Below, piece by piece: positions 15,946 through 24,375 of a DNA stretch of 64,000 nt; position 1 is the stretch's first letter; every line of letters begins with the position of its first letter. The stretch comes from an uncultured Mediterraneibacter sp. (GTDB taxonomy: Bacteria > Bacillota > Clostridia > Lachnospirales > Lachnospiraceae). Where the stretch lies: assembly GCA_944381495.1 (NCBI GenBank), contig CALWLJ010000012.1, positions 41,220 to 105,219 on the forward strand, written 5' to 3'. The notes beneath the pieces are model-generated. The model was not told the DNA's origin and did no database searches. It worked only from the letters and a program-made list of their open reading frames with translations. The position numbers and the translations under genes were made by a program.

Positions 15946-16962
15946 ATGAAAAAAAGAATTTTAACACTGATGTTATCTGCAGCTATGGTATTATCACTTG
16001 CCGCGTGCGGCAGTACATCCGGCAGCTCCTCAGCGGACAGCGGTCAGGAGGCTGAGAGCGGAACCGGTGAAGACAGCGGGGAAGCAACTCCGGAGACAGT
16101 GACCATCCAGAGCAGAAATGCAGAGGGAGAACTGACAGATGTGGAAGTTCCCTATGATCCGGAGCGTATCGCTATCCTTGACATGGCGTGCCTGGATATC
16201 CTGGACAATCTTGGAGTGGGAGACCGGGTAGTCGGATCTGCGTCCACTTCTCTGGAGTATCTCCAGGATTATGTGACTAATGAGGAGATCGTGAACCTGG
16301 GAACCATCAAGGAGGCGGATATGGAAGCCGTGATGGAGTGTGAGCCAGATATCATTTTTATCGGCGGACGCCTCTCATCCTCTTTTGATGACCTCAATGA
16401 GATCGCTCCTGTTGTGTATCTGAGTACAGATATGGAAGCAGGACTTGTGGAAAGTGTGCGCACCAATGCATCTACTATTGCGTCTATCTTTGGACTGGAG
16501 GATAAGGTAGATGCTCTGATGGCTGACTTTGACAGCCGGATTGAGACACTTGCTCAGTTCGCGGAAGGGAAGACTGCGATCATCGGTATGTGTACCAGTG
16601 GCAGCTTTAATGTTCTGGGCAACGACGGCCGCTGCTCATTGATCGGAAATGAGATTGGATTTGAAAATATCGGTGTGGATGCAGATGTGGATACAGCGAC
16701 TCATGGAAACGAAGCATCCTTTGAGTTCATCGTTGACAAGAATCCTGAGTACATCTTTGTCATGGACAGAGACGCTGCCATCGGTACGGACGGCGCACAG
16801 CTGGCCCAGGAGATCATGGAGAACGAACTGGTCATGGGAACAGACGCTTATAAGAATGGAAATATCGTATATCTCGCTCATCCGGCAGTTTGGTATACAG
16901 CTGAGGGCGGCGTGACTGCTCTGGATGTGATGCTTCAGGATTTGGAGAGCGAGCTGCTGTAA
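15946..16962 (+). CDS. yclQ: Siderophore-binding lipoprotein (YclQ/CeuA-like)
   Basis: The start at 15946 follows GGAGG at 15931-15935 and gives a classic lipoprotein signal, MKKRILTLMLSAAMVLSLAAC, with the lipidated Cys at residue 21. A serine/glycine/glutamate-rich linker follows to about residue 50. The rest is a type III periplasmic-binding fold (VEVPYDPERIAILDMACLDIL, EPDIIFIGGR, EYIFVMDRDAAIG). The VMDRDAAIG segment and overall order are typical of YclQ/FatB-type binding proteins. It sits on the outer face of the membrane and delivers ferric siderophore to the two permeases upstream. The longer frame from 15892 lacks a ribosome site and would hide the signal peptide. Confidence 0.93.
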   Translation: MKKRILTLMLSAAMVLSLAACGSTSGSSSADSGQEAESGTGEDSGEATPETVTIQSRNAEGELTDVEVPYDPERIAILDMACLDILDNLGVGDRVVGSASTSLEYLQDYVTNEEIVNLGTIKEADMEAVMECEPDIIFIGGRLSSSFDDLNEIAPVVYLSTDMEAGLVESVRTNASTIASIFGLEDKVDALMADFDSRIETLAQFAEGKTAIIGMCTSGSFNVLGNDGRCSLIGNEIGFENIGVDADVDTATHGNEASFEFIVDKNPEYIFVMDRDAAIGTDGAQLAQEIMENELVMGTDAYKNGNIVYLAHPAVWYTAEGGVTALDVMLQDLESELL

Positions 16963-16987
16963 CAGGCCGGAATATAGTGAACTGTAC

Positions 16988-17322
16988 GGCTGTTTAAATC
17001 ACTAACTTCAATGATTGAATATCCGAAAACGGAGGATTTCTAAAACGTATTCTGCGGGGATGGAGATGGCGTACGGGCTCCGCTCCAGGGTATAAGTTAA
17101 AACTAAGAGTTCCGGGGACAGACTAAATGCAAGGACTGTCGGTGAACAACTCGCCTTCGGCTCAGATAATTTCACCGCCAGCCCTAACGTCTGTCCCCGG
17201 AACTCCAAGTTTAACTAATACCCTTCCGAAGTCACCCGCCCACCATCTCCATCCCCGCAGAAAGGTTTTCGAGATCAGCTCTGTTTTCTCGTCTGTTCGG
17301 GAAGTCAGTGGCTATTTAGTCT
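16988..17322. repeat. MITE-like palindromic element, copy 1
   Basis: This element of about 335 bp has imperfect terminal inverted repeats: GGCTGTTTA...CACTAACTTC on the left, and GAAGTCAGTGGCTATTTAGTC read inward on the right. Inside are nested palindromes: CTGCGGGGATGGAGATGG with its complement near 17245-17265, a CCGGGGACAGAC/GTCTGTCCCCGG pair, and a GGTGAA...TTCACC centre. A second copy of near-identical plan lies inverted at 52138-52476. No transposase is inside, so it is a non-autonomous element or structured repeat. It fills the gap between yclQ and the degV-like gene. Confidence 0.75.
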
Positions 17323-18184
17323 CAAACAATATCCCAAGCGTATTCGGTCCGCAGTGGCAGGAGATTGTGCAGCTGGCTTTCGTGATATGGATCTCTTTAA
17401 AGTGCAGAGTCTCATCTACGGTTTTCTTTACCAGATCGATATATTTCTGCGGAATGCCGGAGTGCGTGATAAAGAGCAGATCTGTATTGATATTCTCATA
17501 TTTGCTCAGTTCATCTTTTACATATTTCTCAAGCACTTTGTCCAGCGCGCCTCTGTATTTCTTCCCCAGACCCATGCTGCCGTCATGATTGTCCACCTGG
17601 ATGCAGGGCTTGATCTTCAGAATATTTGCTCCCAGAGCGGCGAGGGAAGAGCAGCGTCCGCCGGCGCTTAAAAAGGTAAGTGTATCGAGAATAAAGCTTG
17701 CATGACACTTTCCGGTATGCTCCCGAAGGGCTTTGGCAATAGAATCCGCGTCCATGCCCTGTCGGATCATCCTTCCTGCGGCGATGACCATAAGCCCCAT
17801 TCCGGTAGAGAGGTTGCAGCTGTCCACTACATGAACATGTCCCAGCTCCTTTGCTGCGATGCAGCAGTTCTGGTAAGAGCTGGAAAGAGCACTTCCGAGA
17901 TTAATGTGGATGACCTCATATCCGTCCTCCACCCAGGGACGGAAGTGGTCGATGTATTCCTGGGCGTTAACAGCGGCGGTCTTGGGCAGGACTTTGTGGG
18001 CGTAGTATTCCTGATAGACTTCTTCCGGCGTGATGTCCACATTGTCCCGGTATTCTTTGCCGTTCAGGATAATGTGCAGCGGAAAGTAGTTTACGTGATA
18101 TCGTTCTTTTAAGTCTGTGTCCAGATCACAGGTGCTGTCGGCGCTCAGGATGATCTTCTGTGTATTCTGTATTTCTAATGGCAT
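17312..18184 (-). CDS. DegV family fatty-acid-binding protein
   Basis: This 290-residue DegV protein binds a fatty acid and, in Gram-positive bacteria, serves as a FakB-type partner of the fatty-acid kinase FakA. It shows the IILSADSTCDL start, the NVDITPEEVYQEYY segment, the INLGSALSSSYQN lipid-contact loop and a CGPNTLGILFETK C-terminus. The start at 18184 is chosen for AGGAGG 6 nt upstream; a longer frame to 18292 has no ribosome site. The last codons and TAG stop lie inside the terminal repeat of the neighbouring MITE-like element, which therefore abuts or replaced the natural 3' end. fakA is not in the window. Confidence 0.92.
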   Translation of the reverse strand: MPLEIQNTQKIILSADSTCDLDTDLKERYHVNYFPLHIILNGKEYRDNVDITPEEVYQEYYAHKVLPKTAAVNAQEYIDHFRPWVEDGYEVIHINLGSALSSSYQNCCIAAKELGHVHVVDSCNLSTGMGLMVIAAGRMIRQGMDADSIAKALREHTGKCHASFILDTLTFLSAGGRCSSLAALGANILKIKPCIQVDNHDGSMGLGKKYRGALDKVLEKYVKDELSKYENINTDLLFITHSGIPQKYIDLVKKTVDETLHFKEIHITKASCTISCHCGPNTLGILFETK

Positions 18185-18427
18185 GATATTCCTCCTGTGA
18201 ATCGAAAAATCTGTCGGTATAGTACATGGACTGTTATGTAGGGTACCCACGCGGTAATTATAACATGAAAAACAGGAGAAAAATCTGCACAAAATCTCAA
18301 ATGTGTAAAGCAGAGAAAAACCTGATCCCTGAAATCATCAGAGTTCTTGTTTCCTTTGATATTATGAGAAACTGCTATGATCCGCGCAGCAGAAGAATGC
18401 CTCTGTCTTACAGTAAAAGTCGTATCT

Positions 18428-18874
18428 TCAAGCCGGATCCTCTTTTTGCTCCCCGGCAATTTCAGCGATGATGTCTTCCTCCATCTTCAGTTCAGCAGCA
18501 ATCTGTGAGACTGTCCTGCCGTTGGACAGCATAGTGTGTATGATTTGATGCAGCATATCTGCTCTGCCATCCTTATAGCTGTCTTCCCGCTCCATCTCGA
18601 TGTGTTTCCGGGCATCATATTCATAGATACTCACCTTCATCGCCTCCGCTCTGTTCTTTTTCAGAAAATCTTCAAGTATCCCTTCCCGGATGCATTCGGT
18701 AATGGCCTGCTCCACCGCTTCCCTCAGCGGCATATCCGGATCTATATAGCTGGTCCCGCTGATGGTATTGTACAATTCCAGCAGCTTTGTCTTGTCCCGG
18801 AAGAGCATGGCGAAGATACTTGATTTGTATTCGCGGTTGACGGTGTTCTCGGCGGGTGTTGCTTTTTTCGGCAT
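18428..18874 (-). pseudogene. Internally deleted Rpn/YhgA-type PD-(D/E)XK nuclease family protein
   Basis: The N-terminal 45 residues (EYKSSIFAMLFRDKTKLLELYNTISG) match the start of Rpn/YhgA-like nuclease-transposase family proteins common in Clostridia. The C-terminal 100 residues (AVEQAITECIREGILEDFLKKNR, then KVSIYEYDARKH) match their end. The two parts meet directly at YIDPDMPL, so the middle of roughly 150-200 residues that holds the nuclease core is absent, yet the frame is intact. The start at 18874 follows AGGAGG. It is either an in-frame deletion relic or a small regulator derived from such a gene. Full-length relatives are about 300 residues (family knowledge). Confidence 0.65.
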
Positions 18875-19497
18875 AGGTAAACCTCCTTTTTCTGTAGTGC
18901 AGGAGATCTCACTTTTCAACCGAAAACGTATTCTTTTTGGTTGCGCTCTGTATCAGCTCTCTTGTTCCAGGCTTTCTGTGGCTGTCAGAAGCCAGTTCGG
19001 CGTATCCGCTGATTTTAAAGGAAATCTCTCTGCTGTTGTAATGGGATCCAAAGCATTGAGATTTCTGTTTGACGCCGGATCGATCAAAATCTCTCCGACA
19101 AATAAATGTTCAGGTTTAGATATCAGAACTGACTGTCTGTATGACATATAGAAAAATAATGCTTTCCGTTATTATAGTACGAAAAATATGCGAGTGCAAG
19201 AGAAATGAATGTTTCGTATGTGTCAAGTAATCGTCGGCGCTTTTTGAATTTGGGAATGATTCCTATTTTGATAATAATAATAATTACACACTAACAATCT
19301 CAAATGTGTTAAAATGAAAAACAAGGACTGCGTTTCAAAGCATACTTGCTTTCAAGAATGAGATAAAGATGCCAATGACTGTTCCATCACACGTTTAACA
19401 GAGAAGTTAAAACAATTCTTACTGTACGGTCTAGTAGAGCCACTTATTTGTGTTTGAAAGAAGGAACTTACACTGATTACTATGGAGGAGCCGGACA
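18875..19497. other. Intergenic region, no confident gene
   Basis: This stretch of about 620 bp holds the promoter side of the minus-strand Rpn-like gene and the AT-rich upstream region of the LytTR operon. A 64-codon minus-strand frame at 18953-19147 (MSYRQSVLISKPEHLF...) has no ribosome site and no recognisable family; it may be a gene relic. Low-complexity ATA repeats occur at about 19268-19280. I see no RNA or terminator that I would defend. Confidence 0.4.
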
Positions 19498-20199
19498 ATG
19501 ATACATATTGCGATCGTGGAGGATGAAAAAGAATTTGCACAGACGCTTCAGGAATACATACAACGGTATATGGCGGAAACACATACTGCGATCCAGACAG
19601 ACACATTTCATGACGGGATGAGCTTTCTAGATGAGTATTCCGGAAAATATCAGATTGTGTTTATGGATATCGCCATGCCTCACATGAATGGAATGGATAC
19701 AGCGGAACGGCTGCGGAAGGTGGATTCGAATGTGTGCCTGATCTTTATTACCAGTCTGGCTCAGTACGCGATCAGAGGATATGAGGTAGAAGCGCTGGAC
19801 TTCATTGTGAAACCGGTTGCCTATGATCTTTTTAAAATACGGCTGGAGAAAGCCATATCGCGTATTCGGACGGCAGATTACTATACGATAAAGACAGCAA
19901 ACGGACTCAGGAAGATCAGGCTCTCTGACCTGATCTATATTGAGAGCAATAAGCATTATCTTTATTTTCATACGACCACGGAAACGAGCCGGATGCGGGG
20001 GACTATGAGGGATCTGGAGGGAGCGTTTGAACAGAAAGGATTTGCCCTTATCAGCGGCTCCCTCCTTGTAAATCTGTCGTATGTGGAAGAAATAGAGGGG
20101 AATTCTGTGACGGCGGGAGGAGAGATGCTTGCGGTGGCAAGGGCTTACAAGACAAAATTCCGGGAAAGGCTGACTGAATATATGGGAGGAATGATCTAG
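19498..20199 (+). CDS. LytTR-family response regulator
   Basis: This 233-residue regulator has an N-terminal receiver domain (IAIVEDEKEF; phospho-acceptor Asp in VFMDIAMP; conserved Thr in FITSLAQ and Lys in FIVKPV) and a C-terminal LytTR DNA-binding domain (YYTIKTANGLRKIRLSDLIYIES to about residue 225). LytTR regulators such as AgrA bind paired 9-bp half-sites. It overlaps the next gene by one base (TAGTG), so it forms a two-component operon with the GHKL kinase. The downstream GH3/esterase operon is the natural target: its upstream region has one LytTR-like half-site, TACGTTAAG (about 21538-21546). This link is inference. Confidence 0.93.
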   Translation: MIHIAIVEDEKEFAQTLQEYIQRYMAETHTAIQTDTFHDGMSFLDEYSGKYQIVFMDIAMPHMNGMDTAERLRKVDSNVCLIFITSLAQYAIRGYEVEALDFIVKPVAYDLFKIRLEKAISRIRTADYYTIKTANGLRKIRLSDLIYIESNKHYLYFHTTTETSRMRGTMRDLEGAFEQKGFALISGSLLVNLSYVEEIEGNSVTAGGEMLAVARAYKTKFRERLTEYMGGMI

Positions 20200-21503
20200 T
20201 GGAATGGAAGGAGCTTTTTCGCATCAGTATTTATCACGGATATATTTTTCAGATCCTGCTGGCGGAAGTGCTGTTTACGCTTACTTTAAGAAGAAGAAAG
20301 CATTTCTACGCCCGGGCGATCTGCGGAGTGATGATTTACTGTCTGTTATCGCTGGTCATTCCGAATTTTATTGCTCAATATGTCTCTGGATTTTTTTCTC
20401 TGTCTATCTTTCTGTTGTCTGTCGGACTGTGCGCGTTTTGTTTTGAAAGCAGTTTTCAGGATATTTTGTTTTGTTGTGTGGGCGCTCAGTTGACGCAGAA
20501 CTTGTCATATAATGTTGAGAATCTTATTTATCAGCCTTTTTCAGAACAGATTTCTTATCAGGGGTGGTTCCTGCTTTCGGCAGTTACGACAGTGGTGGTA
20601 TATACAGCATGTTATCAGCTTTTTGCGAAAAGACTGCACAGCGTTCATTCTGTCTGGGTAAACCGGATCGGGGTCTATCTCTTTTCTCTGATAGCGGCTT
20701 TGTTTGTATATGTAATGCAGTATCTGTTTCAGAGCTATGGGATTGATACTCTCTGGGTTACCCGCCCTCCGCTTATTCTCTGCTGTATTTTCGGTCTGTG
20801 TGTACAGTTTGAATGGATCGCGCTGGCCGGGAGAAGAGAAGAAAATCTTTTTCTAGAGCGTATGTTAGAGAAAGAGAACCGTCAGTATGAGATCACAAAG
20901 TCGAGTATGGATCTTATCAATATGAAAGCCCATGATCTGAAGCATCAGATCACAAGAATCCGGAATCTGAAAAATGCCCAGGATCCGGAACTGGATGAGA
21001 TCGAATCAGTGATCGGGCAGTACGAACTGAACAACGTTACAGGCAATAAGACGCTGGATGTGATTCTTGCAGAAAAGCAGCTGGTATGCAGGGAAAACGG
21101 GATTCAGATGACTGTGATGGCGGATGGAAAGGCATTGTCTCTGTTCCGGACGGCTGATATAGCCGCCATGTTTGGAAACGCGTTGGACAACGCCATTGAA
21201 TGTGAGCGAAAGGTGGAAGAAAAAGGGAAAAGGTGCATATCGCTGGATGTACATACAAAAGGCAATATGTTGTGTATCCGGGTGGAAAATTATTGCCCGG
21301 ACGCTCCGGAATTTGTAGAGGGATTTCCTGTGACATCGAAAGAAGACAGAGATAATCACGGATTCGGGTTAAGAAGTATCCGGTATATCGCGAAGAAATA
21401 TGACGGGACTGTGCAGGCGGGAGTCCGGAATGACCTTTTTATCCTGTCCATGCTCTTTCAGGTACCGAAAGCAGCACAGCGACAGGATTTGCCAGAATCA
21501 TAA
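20199..21503 (+). CDS. GHKL-domain sensor histidine kinase (AgrC-like)
   Basis: This 434-residue protein starts at a GTG that shares its G with the preceding stop, 9-14 nt after a GGGAGG. Residues 1-210 hold about six transmembrane segments, as in AgrC/ComD-type peptide sensors. The kinase core follows: the phospho-acceptor region KAHDLKHQITRIRN, N-box MFGNALDNAIE and G-box NHGFGLRSI of the GHKL ATPase fold. It should phosphorylate the LytTR regulator encoded just upstream. The signal is unknown; no AgrB/AgrD-like pheromone genes are adjacent, so a peptide, sugar or envelope signal is possible. Confidence 0.92.
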   Translation: MEWKELFRISIYHGYIFQILLAEVLFTLTLRRRKHFYARAICGVMIYCLLSLVIPNFIAQYVSGFFSLSIFLLSVGLCAFCFESSFQDILFCCVGAQLTQNLSYNVENLIYQPFSEQISYQGWFLLSAVTTVVVYTACYQLFAKRLHSVHSVWVNRIGVYLFSLIAALFVYVMQYLFQSYGIDTLWVTRPPLILCCIFGLCVQFEWIALAGRREENLFLERMLEKENRQYEITKSSMDLINMKAHDLKHQITRIRNLKNAQDPELDEIESVIGQYELNNVTGNKTLDVILAEKQLVCRENGIQMTVMADGKALSLFRTADIAAMFGNALDNAIECERKVEEKGKRCISLDVHTKGNMLCIRVENYCPDAPEFVEGFPVTSKEDRDNHGFGLRSIRYIAKKYDGTVQAGVRNDLFILSMLFQVPKAAQRQDLPES

Positions 21504-21581
21504 CGATATTTGCCGGAAAAAAATAATTGGCTCCTTTTACGTTAAGATGAAGAAAAATTAAAGTGAAGGGAGAGGAAAGTC

Positions 21582-23975
21582 ATGAAAGACAGAAAACACA
21601 CAGGAAGATGGCAGCGAAGCGCAATCGCGGTATGCAGTGTCCTGCTGGCTGCCTGCACCGGTGTAACGGCCGGCGCCGTTTCGTACAAGTCTCTGATCTG
21701 TTCGGCAATTGGAGGAGACATGTATAAGACAGTGGATAAGGAAGGATCTGATCCGATCACACCTTATCCGACAAATGGGATGAGTCTGGAGGAATGGAAA
21801 CAGGAAGCAGACAATCTTGTGGAAGAGGTGGAAGCAGAAGGGATTGTCCTGTTAAAAAATGAAGGAGAAACGCTGCCTCTTTCCGAAGGATCAAAAATTT
21901 CTCTGTTCAGCCGCTCGTCGGTTGACCTGGTGCTGGGCGGCACAGGAGCCGGAGGGATCGATGCTTCCAAAGCAGTGGATCTTAAGACTGCACTGGAAGA
22001 AGACGGAGCCTTTGAGGTAAACAGTACGCTCTGGGATTTCTACAAATCTTATGACGGAAAAGATGGATATATCCGGAGCAACGGAACATACAATGGAGCG
22101 CTTCCGGAGGATATCTATGTTGCAGAAGTTCCTCAGAGTGAGTATACCGACGAGGTAAAAGCATCTTATGCGGATTATAATGATGCGGCAGTAGTTGTTA
22201 TCTCCAGAGTAGGCGGAGAAGGATCTGATATGCCGACCGGAGATTTCGGGGACGGAACAAAATATCTTGCCCTTCAGGATCAGGAAAAAGAACTGCTTAC
22301 CGCAATTCAGGAAAGTGGTCAGTTTGATAAAACAATTGTTCTGATCAATGCATCTAACGCAATGGAACTTGGATGGATGGATCAGCAGGAATACGGTGTG
22401 GACGCGTGCCTCTGGATCGGCGGTGTAGGGCAGAGCGGCGCCCGTGCTGTCGCTGATGTTCTGGATGGAAAAGTGAATCCTTCCGGACATAAAGAAGATT
22501 TTGCTTCCTACGATTACCAGACGGAAAAGACATATGTTCTGGACAGCGGGGATTACTATTTTGCCATCGGAAACAGTTCCCATGACGCTCTGAATAATAT
22601 TCTGGCGGCACAGGGCATGACAACGGCAGACGGTATGGATTACAACGGAAATGCCGCACTGGTCTACCAGTGGAATAACGGGGAGAAAGAGCTGCTGTCC
22701 ACTTCATTCAGTGGAAATGAAATTACAAATCAGTTTGATAATGCAGCTCTTGAGTATTACGGACAAGAGACTGGATACCTGACAAGAAGCGACTGGAACA
22801 CCTTCCCGGAAAGCTATACAGACCTGACGGCAACTGCTGATATGATTGCAGACATTGATGCACAGGGAAGTTATGAAGGAGGCGGAACCGGATCATCTGA
22901 TATTGTTACAGGAGAGAAACAGGGAATCACACTGGCATCCATGAACGGAGTAGATTTTGATGATACGGAGAAATGGGATGAATTCCTGAACCAGCTTTCC
23001 GTTGAGGACATGACCAAGATTGTAACCGGATCGGCTCTCTCAACGATTCCGTCCATCTCTTATCCCAGCATGTTCATGAAAGACGGTCCTCAGGGGAATA
23101 ACCAGAGACCATATGTGGAAGATGGAACAAGCGCTACCGGGTATAACGGGGAGGTTGTAAGAGCGTCTACGTTTAACAGAGAGCTGATCCGAAGAGTCGG
23201 AGAAGCCATGGGCGAGGACTGGCTGCGGACGGATACGGAAGGAGCCTATACACCTGCTGTGAATATACACCGTACTCCTTATGCAGGCCGTAACTTTGAG
23301 TATTATTCAGAGGACGGATTCCTGGCAGGAGAGCTTGCAAACGAAGAAGTGATCGGTATGCAGGAGAAAGGCACAATCTGCTATATCAAGCATTTCGCCC
23401 TGAATGATCAGGAAACAAACCGTCAGGGAATCTGTACGTTTTCCAATGAACAGGCAATCCGTGAGATTTATCTGAAAGCATTTGAAAAATCATTTACGGA
23501 GGGGCAGGTAAAAGGAACCATGGGATCCTTTAACAGGATCGGATGCACATGGAGCGGCGCACACAGCGGGCTGATGACCGGGATCGTACGCGAAGAGTGG
23601 GGATCAAAGGCAATTGTTGACACGGATATTGCCATCAATACTGCTCTTCAGAACGTGGAGGCAGGACTGGAAGCCGGAACCAATATGTGGGCTACATCGG
23701 GATCTGCGTTCAATGAATATATGGCAGGCAAGGCGGACAAAGATGACAAGATACTGGAGGCAATGAGAGAATCCTGCCACATTATTCTGTACAATATGGC
23801 GAACAGCTCAGGAGTCAACAATCTGTCTCCGACAGCCCAGATCAAAGATGCAATGCCGTACTGGCAGACGATCATGACAGCAGCTATCGTCGTGCTGGCT
23901 CTGCTGGATGTGGCGGCGCTTGGCTCTCTGATCTATACAAAGAGACGCAGTAAATCCGGAAAAGAAAGCGAGTGA
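21582..23975 (+). CDS. Membrane-anchored glycoside hydrolase family 3 enzyme with swapped domain order
   Basis: This 797-residue enzyme has the GH3 alpha/beta-sandwich domain first (about 60-430, opening with EAEGIVLLKNEGETLPL). The TIM-barrel domain comes second (about 450-770), with MKDGPQGN, RNFEYYSEDG and IKHFALNDQETNRQG. The catalytic nucleophile is inferred as the Asp of IVDTD near residue 681; the following position is Ile where most GH3 enzymes have Trp. The N-terminus is a signal sequence with a possible lipobox (SVLLAAC), and the C-terminus is a transmembrane helix plus RRSKSGK, so the enzyme is tethered outside the membrane. It is probably a beta-glycosidase, substrate unknown. It leads an operon behind the LytTR system. 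Confidence 0.9.
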   Translation: MKDRKHTGRWQRSAIAVCSVLLAACTGVTAGAVSYKSLICSAIGGDMYKTVDKEGSDPITPYPTNGMSLEEWKQEADNLVEEVEAEGIVLLKNEGETLPLSEGSKISLFSRSSVDLVLGGTGAGGIDASKAVDLKTALEEDGAFEVNSTLWDFYKSYDGKDGYIRSNGTYNGALPEDIYVAEVPQSEYTDEVKASYADYNDAAVVVISRVGGEGSDMPTGDFGDGTKYLALQDQEKELLTAIQESGQFDKTIVLINASNAMELGWMDQQEYGVDACLWIGGVGQSGARAVADVLDGKVNPSGHKEDFASYDYQTEKTYVLDSGDYYFAIGNSSHDALNNILAAQGMTTADGMDYNGNAALVYQWNNGEKELLSTSFSGNEITNQFDNAALEYYGQETGYLTRSDWNTFPESYTDLTATADMIADIDAQGSYEGGGTGSSDIVTGEKQGITLASMNGVDFDDTEKWDEFLNQLSVEDMTKIVTGSALSTIPSISYPSMFMKDGPQGNNQRPYVEDGTSATGYNGEVVRASTFNRELIRRVGEAMGEDWLRTDTEGAYTPAVNIHRTPYAGRNFEYYSEDGFLAGELANEEVIGMQEKGTICYIKHFALNDQETNRQGICTFSNEQAIREIYLKAFEKSFTEGQVKGTMGSFNRIGCTWSGAHSGLMTGIVREEWGSKAIVDTDIAINTALQNVEAGLEAGTNMWATSGSAFNEYMAGKADKDDKILEAMRESCHIILYNMANSSGVNNLSPTAQIKDAMPYWQTIMTAAIVVLALLDVAALGSLIYTKRRSKSGKESE

Positions 23976-23984
23976 GGACAGATT

Positions 23985-24359
23985 ATGGGAAAAATTAAAT
24001 TTGATAAAACGAAAATTCTGAATCTGGCGGTATTGATCCTGGCAGTGATATCCTTTATCGTGTATGCGCTGGCGGATGCCAGGGAAAATTCGCCTCTGAT
24101 CCTGACGATGCTTGCCATCGCCGCTGTAATAGAGCTGATTTTATGTGCGAAACAGATTCCGTATCTGGAATATGTACCGTTTCTCTGTACGCTGGTGGGA
24201 ATGGCAGTGTTTATTAAGCTGGCATTTGATGAAATCGGAGACGTATTATCCAATATCAATATGAACGGTCTGAGCACATCCTGGATCGCAAGTGCGGTAT
24301 TGATCGTGCTGACAGTTATCGTTACAGCGTTGTCTACGGTTTTTGTAAAAGAAAGATAG
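23985..24359 (+). CDS. Small polytopic membrane protein of the GH3 operon
   Basis: This 124-residue protein has about four hydrophobic segments (ILNLAVLILAVISFIVYAL, LILTMLAIAAVIELIL, VPFLCTLVGMAVFIKLAF, WIASAVLIVLTVIVTALS) joined by short loops. It begins 9 nt after the GH3 stop and ends 16 nt before the esterase gene, so it is translated with them. It has no recognisable family motif. Its place between two surface-directed hydrolases suggests it is a membrane partner of one or both. Nothing in it suggests catalysis. Confidence 0.8.
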   Translation: MGKIKFDKTKILNLAVLILAVISFIVYALADARENSPLILTMLAIAAVIELILCAKQIPYLEYVPFLCTLVGMAVFIKLAFDEIGDVLSNINMNGLSTSWIASAVLIVLTVIVTALSTVFVKER

Positions 24360-24375
24360 AGAGGGTGAATGAAAC

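Noticed and set aside
17127-17588. Frame conserved between the two MITE-like copies (also 51988-52335, minus strand)
   Set aside because: The shared translation follows from shared element sequence. It runs past the element into unrelated DNA at different points in the two copies and has no ribosome site.
18953-19147. 64-codon minus-strand frame
   Set aside because: No ribosome site, no recognisable family and no operon context; at most a relic.
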